From NCBI GenBank assembly GCA_009599575.1, contig VWND01000001.1, forward strand, positions 930,001 to 994,000: a stretch of 64,000 bases of DNA, read 5' to 3'. Below the pieces are notes generated by a model that was not told where the DNA came from, did no database searches, and saw only the letters and a list, made by a program, of their open reading frames with translations. This document shows positions 11,529 through 22,167 of this stretch, in pieces (the first letter of the stretch is position 1; each line of letters opens with the position of its first letter). Origin of the DNA: Blumeriella jaapii. Its lineage: Eukaryota > Ascomycota > Leotiomycetes > Helotiales > Drepanopezizaceae. Both the position numbers and the translations under genes were made by a program.

Positions 11529-13788
11529 ATGACTTTTCCACCGCAACAACGACATCCGCCAAACCGCAAATTCCGTCCGCGTTCCTCTCTTCACCCGCTC
11601 CCTCCCCAGTCAGCATTCAAACATCTCTACTTGCTGCTCCACCTCCCCCAATTTCTTTCCGATCCTAGATCTGATAGCCCTTTCAACCCTCTCCGCCGGC
11701 GCTCCACCCTCAAAAAAATCAACAGCCCAGGAGACGGATACAATCACGTGTCGCCCAATGACGACAACACGCACAGCCGCCGCCAGAGGGCCAAACACGC
11801 CTGCGAGCCTTGCAAGAAGAGAAAGCGGCGCTAAGATGGCTAACAGCCCTGTGCTACTTGCATAAAATATGAATACAAGTGCAACTCTGAAGCCGTGCAG
11901 AGAAAACGTCGAAGTCTTCAACCAGACGGATTAGCGAATCTTGATAGACCAATAGCCAGCTCCCTCACGGGCATCATTGGAACCCCTGAAGGCGATCGAG
12001 AGGTGACAGCGACGATTTGAACAGGTTCTCGAGAGGCAATTGCTCGTGTCGCTTTTGCTTCAACTTCTTCGACGGCGACTTGAGCCTCGTCAGACAGACC
12101 AACCCCAAGCAAGAAGCTTGATATGGAATGTTGGAATGGGTCAAGAGCATCAAGAATCACCTTCCGAACTTACCAGGGTTATCACCAGAGACCAGATGAA
12201 GAGCCTTTCCGAGTCGTGTTTCAACACGACACACCAATTGTACATGCGTGAATTGGACTGAGCTTACAACAATTATCTATTGTTCACTGTTTGACTCGCC
12301 TCCTGCGTTGAACCTCCTTATACATTCGTTTCGGAAAGGCTGTCTTCACTCACTCAGAGGCTTGCGATCTTTTCCCGCGTTTAGAACAGGGCAGCGCAGG
12401 AACAAGTGTGCCCGCTGCACGACTACTTTCCCGTTTTCTCACAACTCGATGCTTACCGCTCGATGTTTAGGGCTTCTTGAAGTGGCAGGTGTTCGACACC
12501 AAGATCGAGGATAGGTGGAAGATGGTCTACGAGCCGGATCCGTATGATTCAATCTTATGTGGCGTCGCTGCACTGGGATCTCGGTTCTTCGTCAAGTCGT
12601 CTAAATTTTAGGAGGTGTCTTCGGAGGATTGTGCCAGGCGAATGCTGGAAATCACGAGTGCTTCAAAAACCCCTTCCTTTGAGAGTATAGCTTTATGCAC
12701 ATCGTGTATAGTTTATCTTCGTAGCAATACTCAGCCGTACGCCGCCTGATTCGCAAATTGCACAGCCATGCTAACCATTGATGGCCTTGGAGTAGGAGGA
12801 GAGGCAGACGATGGGTCTGAGAGTGGTATCATGAACAAGAGGAGACTGTTCTGGTGTGCGACTGTGCTCAACACTTGGGTGTCCAGTATATATGGGTGCT
12901 CAAAGGTGGAAGTTTCGAACCTCTTGCCAGCTCATCTAGGGCCCGGATCTGGCGCCTTTACCCCCGATCTTCTCTACCCTACCTGTGCGAGATATCGGAA
13001 CGACTGGGCCCCAAGAAACCTTCCACGGCGTCTGACTTTGAAGCTGGCATTGCAGAGCTTGTTGCTTTTCAGCCTCTCGCCGACAGACTGCCTTTCGCGA
13101 AGTAATTTAGCTTGCTTTTTACAGACGTCTGCGATTTGTATCTGCGACAATAGCTGACGAAACGGTTTAAAGAGTTATTAACATGGGTAACGCGGCCCTC
13201 GACGCGGTCTTGCGCCTCATCAGACTCCGACAACCATGGTGGCATATAGCCAACGTGCCGTTCCAGTAAATCTGCACACTCCTCGTTACTCGATTTCTTA
13301 TAGATACTTTGGCCATGACGACAAAGTGACTCCAGTTGGTCCGTAAACAGAAGAAAGGGCAGCAGAATCTCTTGGTGAATCTTTTGAAACAGAGCCTCGT
13401 TCTTAGAACAGCTTCCTAAACCCTGACAGAAACCTTGATTGAGCCAAGTTTGCCAGTACACCAGGCTCGCTTTGTCTGAGTGGAAGGCATTTCTACTTCC
13501 AGATATCGAAACAAAACACTTGCCCAAAACGATGAGAATTGACCCAACTAACCACACCGAACGAGCGTGGCCCGCGTCCACCACGCGCCCACCGAAGGCA
13601 CCGCAGAACAGAAAAAGACAAGTTTGGACGGAGCCGATCTAGGATATTTCCGAAGCGGAGGCCATGGCTGGAGACTGTCTAACATATATCTGGAAGCAGC
13701 CAAAAGAGATGACGAGCCCCTGTTACAAGGCATAAGTGATCTCGTGCAAAACGAATACCCTGTGAACCCACCAACAAGAGAACCTTAG
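11529..13788 (+). pseudogene. Pseudogene of a Zn2Cys6 fungal transcription factor
   Basis: Frame 11529-11834 runs into ACEPCKKRKRR, the first half of a Gal4-type zinc cluster. It then meets TAA at 11832-11834, exactly where the third cysteine is expected. A second TAA follows three codons later, yet the same frame continues with PCATCIKYEYKC, the second half of the cluster. Further downstream, in shifting frames, are pieces typical of the fungal-specific regulatory (middle homology) domain. These include KRRLFWCATVLNTWVSSIYG (about 12835-12895), an SYL-EISE-LGPKKP-like stretch (about 12980-13030), and MGNAALDAVLRLIRLRQPWW (about 13183-13242). At least four stops and two frame changes separate them. 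The clear homology with multiple disruptions indicates a relatively recent pseudogene. The right end is uncertain. Confidence 0.75.
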
Positions 13789-15681
13789 GGAAAACCCCGC
13801 AACAACTTGCGCCCAAGCTACAACCCCTCATCTCGAAAGACAACGGGATTTATTGTTTCCTAAGCAGGCACTGGCTGAACCGCAACAATGACTTCGCCAT
13901 TGCTTGGAACTGCTGCTGATTGCTGTAAAGCCATGAGTGAGCGACCTGAACCGAAATCAAAACATAGAAAGATTTGGTAAAGCAAGGGTCAAACAGTCCC
14001 TTCTGCTTGGTAAGTTTTACACCAGATCCAAAAGTGAGCTCAAGTTCAGTAGCGATGCCGGACGAAACTGGCCGTGGAAGTATGTGCTTGCCGAGGACGG
14101 CTTGATTTCGCTTCGCCTTCGGTGGCAAGCAAGCCTCGGGCTTCCTGCTCCCTGGATGCTTGGCTGTGAACCGAAGTAAATACCGTACTTTCCTGATGCT
14201 GCACGTCAACGGGACCCCACTCTTTTGTGTTCGCAGTGAGGTAATGTGGGCTCCCCCTTTTATCAGAAAGACCCTGGAAAGAGAACTCCTCTTTCCTTCT
14301 TCTACTGTTTTTATCTGCCAACGACGGACGTCGTGGGATCGCGCTTATCTAAGAGTACGCCATCAAGTTAACATATGTTGGCCTTTTTGGGCAACGCAGA
14401 TGGGATCATTGCTCGGAGCCCAGCGGCTTCGTCGGGGAGTGCCAGTGTTTCGGACGGTGCTATTACGCGGCGTACATACTCGGACAGCATTCAATAGCCA
14501 GCAAGATTGGTCCCGGATGGTCCGGACGATTACAGAACCAGAAGTAGCTCCGACGCACGGCAACAAAGGAAGCTTCATTGAAATCGGCCGTACAGTCAAA
14601 TTTTGTCTAGACGCGTACCCAGTCATCAGGCTCTTCTGCAATCGTCAAATCAAGGTTCACCTACACGTTGCTTTGGAATCTGGTTCCCCAAACTTCAGAG
14701 GTCAGAGCAAGCTGATATCCAACCCAGATCGAGTTTGTAGAAATTTCGCTGTACAATTTTCGTCTAAACCATACAATCTAAATAATTTTGAAACTTGAGA
14801 TTCATACATACCGCTGCTATCTATCTACAGAACAAACAAAGCCTTTGAGACACACAAGAACATCCGCGCCGACCTAGCCGGTGTACAGATCAGGGTGAAC
14901 CACAATCGCGCTGCTCAGATCGTGCCCTAGGTCGAAAGACGTAGCCAAGTCAGCACTCGTAGGTTTTTTCACTTCAAACGGTGATTCTGCCTTGAAGATC
15001 TCCCAAACAGTGACATGAGAGTCTAAGAATGATGGCAGGCCCAGGTCCAAACATTGCAGCTTGAGGATGACCATCATCATCTAAAAGCAGCCGAGCTTGT
15101 GTGTCTTTTCTCGTAATCTACGGATGCCAGATTAAGACGGCCGTCCTCGCTAAGCAATGATGGGTGTGATCGCTTAAGACGACGTCGATCTGAAAGCTTA
15201 GCGAAGTAGAGTTCAAAACAACTCCGCAATGAAAATCGGAGGTGATGCGTGCCAGGCTTGTTTCTCGATCCACCGGAAACCCTAACAACAACCCAGAACC
15301 CTTCTCTTGCCTGATGAAGTCCCCGCCCAACGACGCTCGAGTTGTGTTCAGGTCCGGGGCTCCGATCGATCAGAGGACCGCTCTCCCACCTTACACTTTG
15401 CGTCTTTTCCACCGAAGATGGCTTGATGCTTATGAGTTCCGGACAGAGCTTCTTCCGGTGCCTGATTTTGTCCTTGTCGGCTGTGTCTGCTTCTCAAAGG
15501 TACTCAAACGAACGGCGTCCGGCATCTGAGTTGGAACTTGGTGAAAAGAATCTTTCTGCCCACAACCTCACTCGCCCCATCTCGCTTTCTATCTGCGCGT
15601 ACCCACCACATCCGGGGACGACGAGCTACCCACACGCCTCAGCCCGAACCGTGAAGCCTATCTCGGAAGAGTCCGGCGGCG
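13789..15681. other. Unresolved ORF fragments, no convincing gene
   Basis: Several medium frames lie here: 14160-14798 plus (212 codons), 13850-14209 minus (119) and 15077-15412 minus (111). At 14874-15080 minus is a 68-codon frame with protein-like composition that ends at TAG. None carries a motif I recognise. The two right-hand minus frames may be fragments of one decayed gene, since they abut at a stop codon in the same direction. I could not build an intact spliced protein. Confidence 0.35.
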
Positions 15682-15929
15682 TTGGGACCTCCGAACCTCA
15701 AGTCGAGCAGGCCAAAGATCACATCGCGGAGCGAATCATCGCCCTCGTCCGGGCCGATCACGCCGTGGACGTTCAGCGAGGTGCCTGTCGTCGAGGACGC
15801 CGGCGCCGACGTGGCCGGGCTGAACAACGAGCTGAGCGCCGAGCCGATGCCGATGCCTTTCGACGGCCGGTTCAAGACGAAGAAGGTCGAGGTTGACGGC
15901 GTCGAGAAGCTGGTGCCCCAGCCACCGCA
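15682..15929 (+). CDS. Possible exon of an unrecognised gene
   Basis: This frame has balanced, protein-like composition (segments such as PWTFSEVPVVEDAGADVAG and GRFKTKKVEVDGVEKLVPQ). It ends at a good donor, CCGCA followed by GTACGT, after which the sequence becomes pyrimidine-rich. I find no matching downstream exon with similar coding character before the simple-sequence block at 16.4 kb. It could be a 5' or internal exon of a small gene or a remnant. The opposite strand also has a 78-codon open frame here, so strand is not certain. Confidence 0.25.
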
Positions 15930-16678
15930 GTACGTACCATTTTTTCCTTTCTCCCCTCCTCCCCTTCTCCCCTTCCTTCCTCCCTCCCTCCCTTCTCCTC
16001 AACCCCCACCATCCCCCCATTCAATCAATCCACAGGAAAAGAGCATTCCCGACCAGACTGAGCGAAAAGCCAACAAACCAGCGAACCAGCCCCCCACCCC
16101 CACCCCAAAGATTCCCACTCTTCACCATCGTGACGCCCTCCCTCGCCTTTCCCTTTCCCTTTCCCTTCTCCTTACCCTATCCTTATTGTTAGCAACAAAC
16201 ACAGTAGAGACAGAAAAAAAATAAGAAAAGCCTGCGCTGGAATAGGTCGGTTCGTACCTGAGACATGCAAATGGATGTCCATCCATCGATCTATTCACAC
16301 AATGGTCAACAAATAAATAAGTACCTACCTTTTGCCCCTCCTCCTCCTCCTTTTCCTCCCCCACCTCACCTCCACCTCCATCCCCAGCAATGCACTCACC
16401 ACAAGCCATCCTCATCCTCATCCCCATCCTCAACAACAACGACCACAACGACAACAACGACCACAACGACAACAACGACCACAACGACGACGACGACGAT
16501 CAAAGGTCCCTCGCGCGTCTCTCGTCTCGTCTAGTTCGCACCGTGCCGCTCAGCATCACGTAAAGCAGCCATCCCGAAGCCGCGAGCCGGAAGAGGAGGA
16601 GGCGGCGGGTTTGAACGACACCGACACCAACACCAGGACTGGCACGAGATGGCCCCGGCACGAGAAGAGACACGAACG

Positions 16679-16709
<31 letters not shown>

Positions 16710-17048
16710 AGACAAAAGAAGAGAGGGCGTGAGAGAAGATGAGGAACGAGAGACAGAGAGAGAGAGGAGGCGTGTGTCAATCGCGAAAAAAGCGAATGCC
16801 GTAGATGCAAAAAGCATTTGTTGGAATGCCAAAACGCACGAATCAGAGCACCTGCCCAAACCAGATCCTAACAAAAACAACCAACCAACCAACCAACCAA
16901 CCATCCATCCATCCATCCCAGACTGTTGCACTGCATTACATTTCGTTGCATCTATCCTAGAACTAATCCCATGGGTCATCAGCGAATCATAGCAATTACA
17001 ATCCCTCCCCTCCACCCCTCTCCCCTCTCCCCTCTCCCCTCTCCATGC
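15930..17048. other. Simple-sequence-rich intergenic block
   Basis: Successive low-complexity tracts occupy this interval: C/T-rich sequence (15950-16190), an ACAACGACC-type minisatellite (about 16428-16498), an A run of 27 bases near 16680-16707, CCAACCAACC and CATCCATC tetranucleotide runs (about 16880-16920), and CCCTCTCC repeats (17010-17045). Open frames through these tracts are repeat artefacts. The left part of this interval, next to 17049, is probably the 3' untranslated region of the annexin gene. Confidence 0.7.
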
Positions 17049-19005
17049 CTAGCGCTCTCCAATACACGCCACCATCAACTTCTCATAGTCCCCGCTCGTC
17101 TCCGACTTGATCCTGCGCGCGAGACTCGTCCGGTAACGCGCCTGATAAGCGCCCTTGACCTGCGCCATGTGGTGACGATCCCAGTGCGCGCGAACCACCC
17201 GGTTCACCAGGAGCGTATCTTTGGTACCCGCGCCCGCCATGGCTTCCTCGAGCATGATGGCGTCGCGCATGGCGCGGTCGACGCCGGTCCGGAGCTGGTA
17301 GAGGAGCGCGTCTTCCATGTGGCCGGAGAACTCCTGGGTCATGTTAGCTATGTGATGTGATCGGCGCAGAGGAGAGGAACGTGCCTTCTTGATGACCGTC
17401 TCCAGGTCACGGGTAAACTTTTGCTTGTAGGTGTGCGCGATGGCCGCAATCTGCGCGTTGCTCCGCTGCGTCAGGACGTTGCACACCAGCAGCTCGTCCG
17501 TGCCCGCCTTGCCCTCAGTCGCCTTGTACAAGTCCATCACATCGCGGTCGATGTCCTGCGGGATGACGGGGGAGCTCTCTTCGTTGCGATTCGCCGCCAG
17601 CACCATGAGGAAATGGCGCTCCGTCTTCATCGACAGATCAGCCTTGATGTCGTTCTCGAGACTGCGCCGGAAGGTTCTTTGATAGGTGTCCTTGATGGCC
17701 TTCATGTCAGCGTTCGAGCGGCCCAGGAGCACGTCGTTCAGGATCTTCTCGTTCGTGCCGGCTCCGTCGAGAGCGTTGCGCAGGAGTACGCAGTCCTGGG
17801 CCAGTGGCCCGCGGATGATCGCAACGAGGCCTGCTTCAAAATACCCCGAGACCTCGCTCTGGACTTCCTTGATCAGGTCTTTGCCGTAGCGCTGATGGTA
17901 CGTTTTCTGGATGACTGCGACCTGCAGGGGGTCTTTATCGCACAGAGTCTGGATGAGCAGCTTCTCATTGGTGCCGAAGCCTTTCATCGCCTTCTTCAGC
18001 GCCTCGGCGTCCGCGACGCCGTCGTAGGGGATGTGTTGAGCCGGGCCGTAGCCCAACGATGGTGGAGTCGGCTGCGCATACGGTTGACCGTAGCCTTGCT
18101 GGGGGTATTGAGCTGGAGGAGCGCCAGCCGGAGGTCCATAGCCGGCTGCCGGCGCAGGAGAGCCGTAGGGCGGTTGGCCGTAGCCTTGTTGCGGGGGATA
18201 CGGGTTTTGCTGTCCGTAGCCCTGTGGTGGTGGGGGAGGGGCGTATTGCTGTGGCTGGCCGTATGGCGGCTGTTGTGGAGGAGGGTACTGGCCCGGGGGC
18301 GCGCCATATGGCTGCTGGGGGGCACCATATGGTTGGGGTTGGCCGTATGGAGGCTGTTGCTGTTGAGCGCCGTACCTGGTCACCGTGTTAATCGTGGTGT
18401 AGGTATGCACATCACACCGAGACGTTCGGGGGAAGCCATGCCACTCGGAGAGCTTTGCGCTGCTTTGTGACTGAACGGAAAGGCGGATGTTGACTCACTG
18501 CTGCGGTGGAGGGGGGGCTCCATATCTGTGAGAACAAGTCAGTCACCTCTTTCCCGAGCTCCCAAGCCCGAAGCCGGTTGATCGAGTCCTCGATCTTCTA
18601 CGCCGGTATGCTCCATCATGCCGAGAGAATGCACTTACTGCTGATGCGGAGGGGGAGCTCCATATCTGCGGGAACGGGTCAGCCATCTCTTGCTCTGCTT
18701 CCCATGTCCCATGTCCCATGTCCCAAGTCCGAAGCCCATGATGGAGTTCTAGCACAAACTTCTGCCCCGGACATCTGCATCGCGCCCAGAGAATGCACTC
18801 ACTGCTGAGGCGGCGGCGCACCGTATGGCTGCTGCGGAGGAGGCGCATACGGATGTTGCCCGTAGGGCGGTTGCGGCGAATCTGTTCTGGTCAGCCGGCG
18901 CTCACTCCCTTCGTCCAGCACCTGTCACCACTCACGACCCGGCGGCGGCGCCCCATATTGCCCTTGAGGAGGAGGAGCGCCATAGGGAGGGTGTTGGTAG
19001 GCCAT
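17049..19005 (-). CDS. Fungal annexin with Pro/Gln/Tyr-rich N-terminal tail (6 exons, 492 aa)
   Basis: My model is 19005-18936, 18881-18803, 18665-18639, 18525-18499, 18375-17385 and 17333-17049, with one frame throughout and TAG at the end. Annexins bind acidic phospholipid membranes in a calcium-dependent way. The C-terminal ~320 residues contain four annexin repeats, each with its loop motif: GFGTNE, GAGTNE, GKAGTDE and GAGTKD. About the first 170 residues are YGAPP/YGQPP-type repeats like the tails of annexins A7/A11 and of fungal annexin XIV, a tail type known to drive self-association. The start is MAYQHPPYGAPP. The first four introns have GTGAGT or GTAAGT donors. The last is a 51-nt GC-AG intron (17384-17334) with a CTAAC branch site; if retained, it adds 17 residues in frame. 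Exons 3 and 4 are duplicated 27-nt units. Confidence 0.9.
18499..18525 (-). repeat. Duplicated 27-nt exon (annexin exon 4)
   Basis: This exon is flanked by CAG acceptor and GTGAGT donor sites and encodes one nine-residue YGAPPPPQQ-type unit. It is symmetrical (phase 2 on both sides), so skipping or repeating it keeps the frame. It differs from the exon at 18639-18665 at only a few bases. Confidence 0.8.
18639..18665 (-). repeat. Duplicated 27-nt exon (annexin exon 3)
   Basis: This exon has the same length, phase and boundaries as the one at 18499-18525 and encodes YGAPPPHQQ. The neighbouring intron sequences are also similar: both upstream introns contain AGAGAATGCACT next to the donor end and a GGGTCAGCCATCTC/AAGTCAGTCACCTC pair next to the acceptor. 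The duplication therefore covered exon plus intron. Confidence 0.8.
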
Positions 19006-20045
19006 CTTGCGTGCCCAAGTCTGGGGAAAAGCTGTGTAGATCGCAGGAGGGTTGATTTTTCGGAGCGGGTTAAGAAGGACAGAGCACGGAGATGTAGCAC
19101 GGGGAGAAAAGGATCAGGTTGTTCGACATGTTTGGTTGTGTGCAGGACAGAGCAGAGCAGGGCGGTGCTGCTGACTGAGTAAGTCAGTGAGTGAGTGAGG
19201 GAGTGAGTGTGACGGAGTGACTGACTGACTTGATGGATGGTGGCACCGCGGCCCAGCGGCCAAAGCGGCTTGGCGGGGCAGAATGTACAGGAGGATAGCG
19301 GGGTGCTTCGACGTCGAGGACGCGTAGTGGCTGTGGCTGAGAGGCGTGACGTGGGTGTGGCTGAGCCGATGACGTCAACCTCTAGTCTCACGTGATCATT
19401 TGAACTTGTAATTTGGTCCTCTCTTCCTCTCTTCCTTTCTTCCTCTCTATCTTCCCTTCTTCCTTTCCTCCCATCATCGAGGGACACCCTCCTCACTGCT
19501 GTGACATCGAAGTCCCGAAGTCCCAAAGCCCCGAAGCGGCCAACAGCGTGACATCGGCAATGTTCCTATGGCACATCCAACCGGGGCAGTCGGAGACTGG
19601 TTCTCCCTTGGGATCCGAAATCCAATCTTCAACCCTGGTGGAGACGGAACCACAGCTGGCAAGCTGCAGCGATCCATGTCCTGAATAAAGCAAGTACCGT
19701 GACTCATTCAAGCACTCATGCAAGCACTCATGCGAGAACGTCACCTCTACACGTCTCAACCCTCTCTCTTCTCTTCCACTCAGTCATTGTTGATCGCGTT
19801 TGCTCTTTGCTGTCGGCTGCTGGCTTGCCGATCCAACAAATCGCTTGCTGTCGTGCCTGGGTAGCTACAGCAGCTACAGTAGCTACCCTTGCTTCACTTC
19901 ACGTCCTCAATCATCAACATCAACTTAAGTATACTCAAGTATCCACTACTCCTCGAGTATATCCAGCGATATATCTCTATCTTCTCTATCCTTAACCTCC
20001 AATCTCCAATCTCCATCCTCCATCCTCAAGCCCCCCAACCCCACA
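19006..20045. promoter_or_regulatory. Shared upstream region of the annexin and the nucleotidyltransferase-like gene
   Basis: These two genes are transcribed away from each other across this 1.04-kb interval, which should contain both promoters. A strong C/T-rich tract (about 19417-19472), a common feature of ascomycete promoters, lies in the middle. A GAGTGAGTGAGTGA-type run is near 19187-19215, and two 12-bp AAGCACTCATGC units lie near 19708-19731. I see no single TATA box that I would assign with confidence. Confidence 0.45.
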
Positions 20046-21469
20046 ATGGGAGGGAACGCCTTCAACACAAGCTCACCCCTCCTCTCCACCCCGCGCATGC
20101 CACCAAAGATCTACAACCTCGTCCTCCAACGCACTCTCACCCTCCTGCGCCAGCACTTTGCCCAAGCTGCCTCGCCTATCGAAAGTCCGGGCAAGCCCGA
20201 CTACGGCGACATCGACATCTGTCTCTCCTCCCCGCGCAGCGCCCCTTACGATCCCGCCCGCACGCCCAAAGCCCAAGTTGTCGAGACCCTCGCGCGGGAT
20301 CTAGGCGCCAAAGCGTGGATACCCGGCCTCAAGAGTCAACCCATGAACTTGGCCATCCCGTGGCCGTCGGATGCGCCTCACGCCTCGCCCCAGGATGAAG
20401 TAGGCGAGAGCGCGAAAGGAGAGCTCTACATCCAAGTCGACGTGCACATCTTCCCCTCCGAGAAGGAGCTCCGCTGGCACCTTTTCCACGCCGCGCACGG
20501 CGACCTCTGGAACATCCTCGGTAGCACCATCCGCCGCTTCGGCCTCACCGTCAACGACCGTGGCCTCTTCTTGCGCATTCCCTGCATCGAGGCCGCTGAC
20601 CGCAAAAAGGCTCTCGTCTTCTTGACCAACGACGCTAACGCCATCCTGGCCTTCCTTGGCCTAGAAAGCGAGCGCTGGTGGCGCCCGTTCGAGAACCAGG
20701 CGGAGATGTTCGAGTATGCGGCTAGCTGCCGCTTGTTCTCGATCAAGGTTGCCCCGGAGGAGGGGGAGATGGAAGGCGATGTCTTGGTGCATGTCGAGCG
20801 CGGGGACGGGAATGGCGGCCAGGTAGGCGGAGAAGAAGGGAAGAAGAAGCTGAAGCACAATGACCGGCAGCGGATGGGCAAACGGCCCGTCTTCCGGGCC
20901 TGGATGGAGGACTTCATCCCGAAGTGTCGGGCCGAAGGGCGCTTCGTAGCGGTGGAAGCGAGTCGGGAGGAGATCCAAGAGGAAGCGTTGGTGAGATTCG
21001 GCGTTCGAGAGGAGTTCGAGCTGAGGGAGAGGGAATGGAGGATGGAGAAGCATCGGGATGAGATGTGGAGGGTGGTCATCAAGGGGTCGGTGCCGGAGGC
21101 GATGGGTCCAGCCGCGCGGGCGGCGACGTGTCGGTATTTGAAGGGAGTGCTGATGGATGGGGATATTCTGTGGCACGGAGAGGTAAGCGTCTTTCATCCC
21201 TTTCGACCTCCCTTCACATCTGAGATCATCCCCTCCCCTTTCGAGACCCTTCTGCACTTCCGCCCTCATTTCTCACAATCCAGACTCCCCAAGCTGCCGC
21301 CAGAGACGAAAACAACTTCTGGGACTTCAGCGCCGTCAGAGCATGGATCGCTGCCCGTTTACCCGAAGTCACGACGCTCGGCACGGAATGGCAGACTCAG
21401 CGCGCGCTCGAGAGCATGCGCGCCAAAGCCGAGAAGCGTAACGCGAGCAAGCGAGAAGCCGACGAGTGA
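20046..21469 (+). CDS. Putative polymerase-beta-fold nucleotidyltransferase-like protein (2 exons, 440 aa)
   Basis: Exon 1 is 20046-21182 and exon 2 is 21284-21469, joined in phase 0 across a GTAAGC...CAG intron of 101 nt to a TGA stop. The protein begins MGGNAF. It has G54-D55-I56-D57 (in KPDYGDIDIC) and a later VDV with D132. The G-x-D-x-D plus distant h-D-h arrangement matches the carboxylate triad of the polymerase-beta nucleotidyltransferase fold. Downstream, LWNILGSTIRRFGLTVNDRG is hydrophobic and compact and the C-terminal third is highly charged and helical. I do not recognise a named family or a substrate, so activity is inference. The start at 20046 is the first in-frame Met and is preceded by a pyrimidine-rich, A-ending leader. 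Confidence 0.8.
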
Positions 21470-21590
21470 GAAGCCGAGGACGTGAAGGTATCGTAATGAT
21501 CTGGTAGGCAGCGCGCCCGCACCAAGTCGCGCGAGCCGCGATGCCGACGAGACCTTTGAATGTAAAAGATCACCTCTTCGTGCCAAGCCG

Positions 21591-22167
21591 ATGCGCGGCA
21601 TTTCTTCTGTTCTCACCTCTGTTGTATCCGCACTCGCCCTTTCCCCTTTCCAAGTCCACGGCTCCGGCTGTGTCACGGAAGAGACCGCCTCCTGCTATCG
21701 TCATTTCCGTAAGCGTACGTACGCACCTGCTTTCCTTCCTTTTCTTTTCGTTTCGTTTTCCTCTGAGCCTAAGGCTTACCAATCCACTCGTTCTAGCGAG
21801 ATCCACGTCTATATCACCCGCTCCCACCCCCCTCTTCTCCTTCTCTTCTCCTCCACAACAACATATCAAAGTCGGCTATCTGTCAAACGACGGCACGTCT
21901 CGTTCATCCATCCGCCACTCGTCTTCTTCCAGACCTTGCTCGGTGGTCTTCGGGTTTGCCTTTCCTCGCCGACCTTCCTGCGGTGGGGTTAGAGAGAGGA
22001 ACAAGATTGGACTGATGAAGGGTTTCGAGATCGCGCTGGATGGTGGGAGATGCACATGGCAGGTCTTGGGAATAAGCGTTATCAGAATGAATGGTTTTAT
22101 GCTGCTATCTTCATGGCTGCTGTCGTTGATTTTTGACTGTGGTGGTGATTGCCGAACGTCAACATAA
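21591..22167 (+). CDS. Possible small secreted protein, spliced, weak
   Basis: The frame at 21591 begins with a hydrophobic segment (MRGISSVLTSVVSALALSP) that looks like a signal peptide, followed by a short Cys-containing stretch. A GTAAGC donor follows at about 21711 and a TTCTAG acceptor at about 21797; joining them moves into the frame that ends at TAA 22165-22167. The joined C-terminal part is Ser-rich and not domain-like, and the upstream gene ends only 121 bp away. It could equally be a non-coding 3' region. Confidence 0.2.

Noticed and set aside
16265..16742. Thr- or Lys/Arg-repeat frames
   Set aside because: They are translations of a minisatellite and an A run.
17421..18470. 349-codon plus-strand frame opposite the annexin
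   Set aside because: It is the complement of a well-supported annexin and has no domain of its own.
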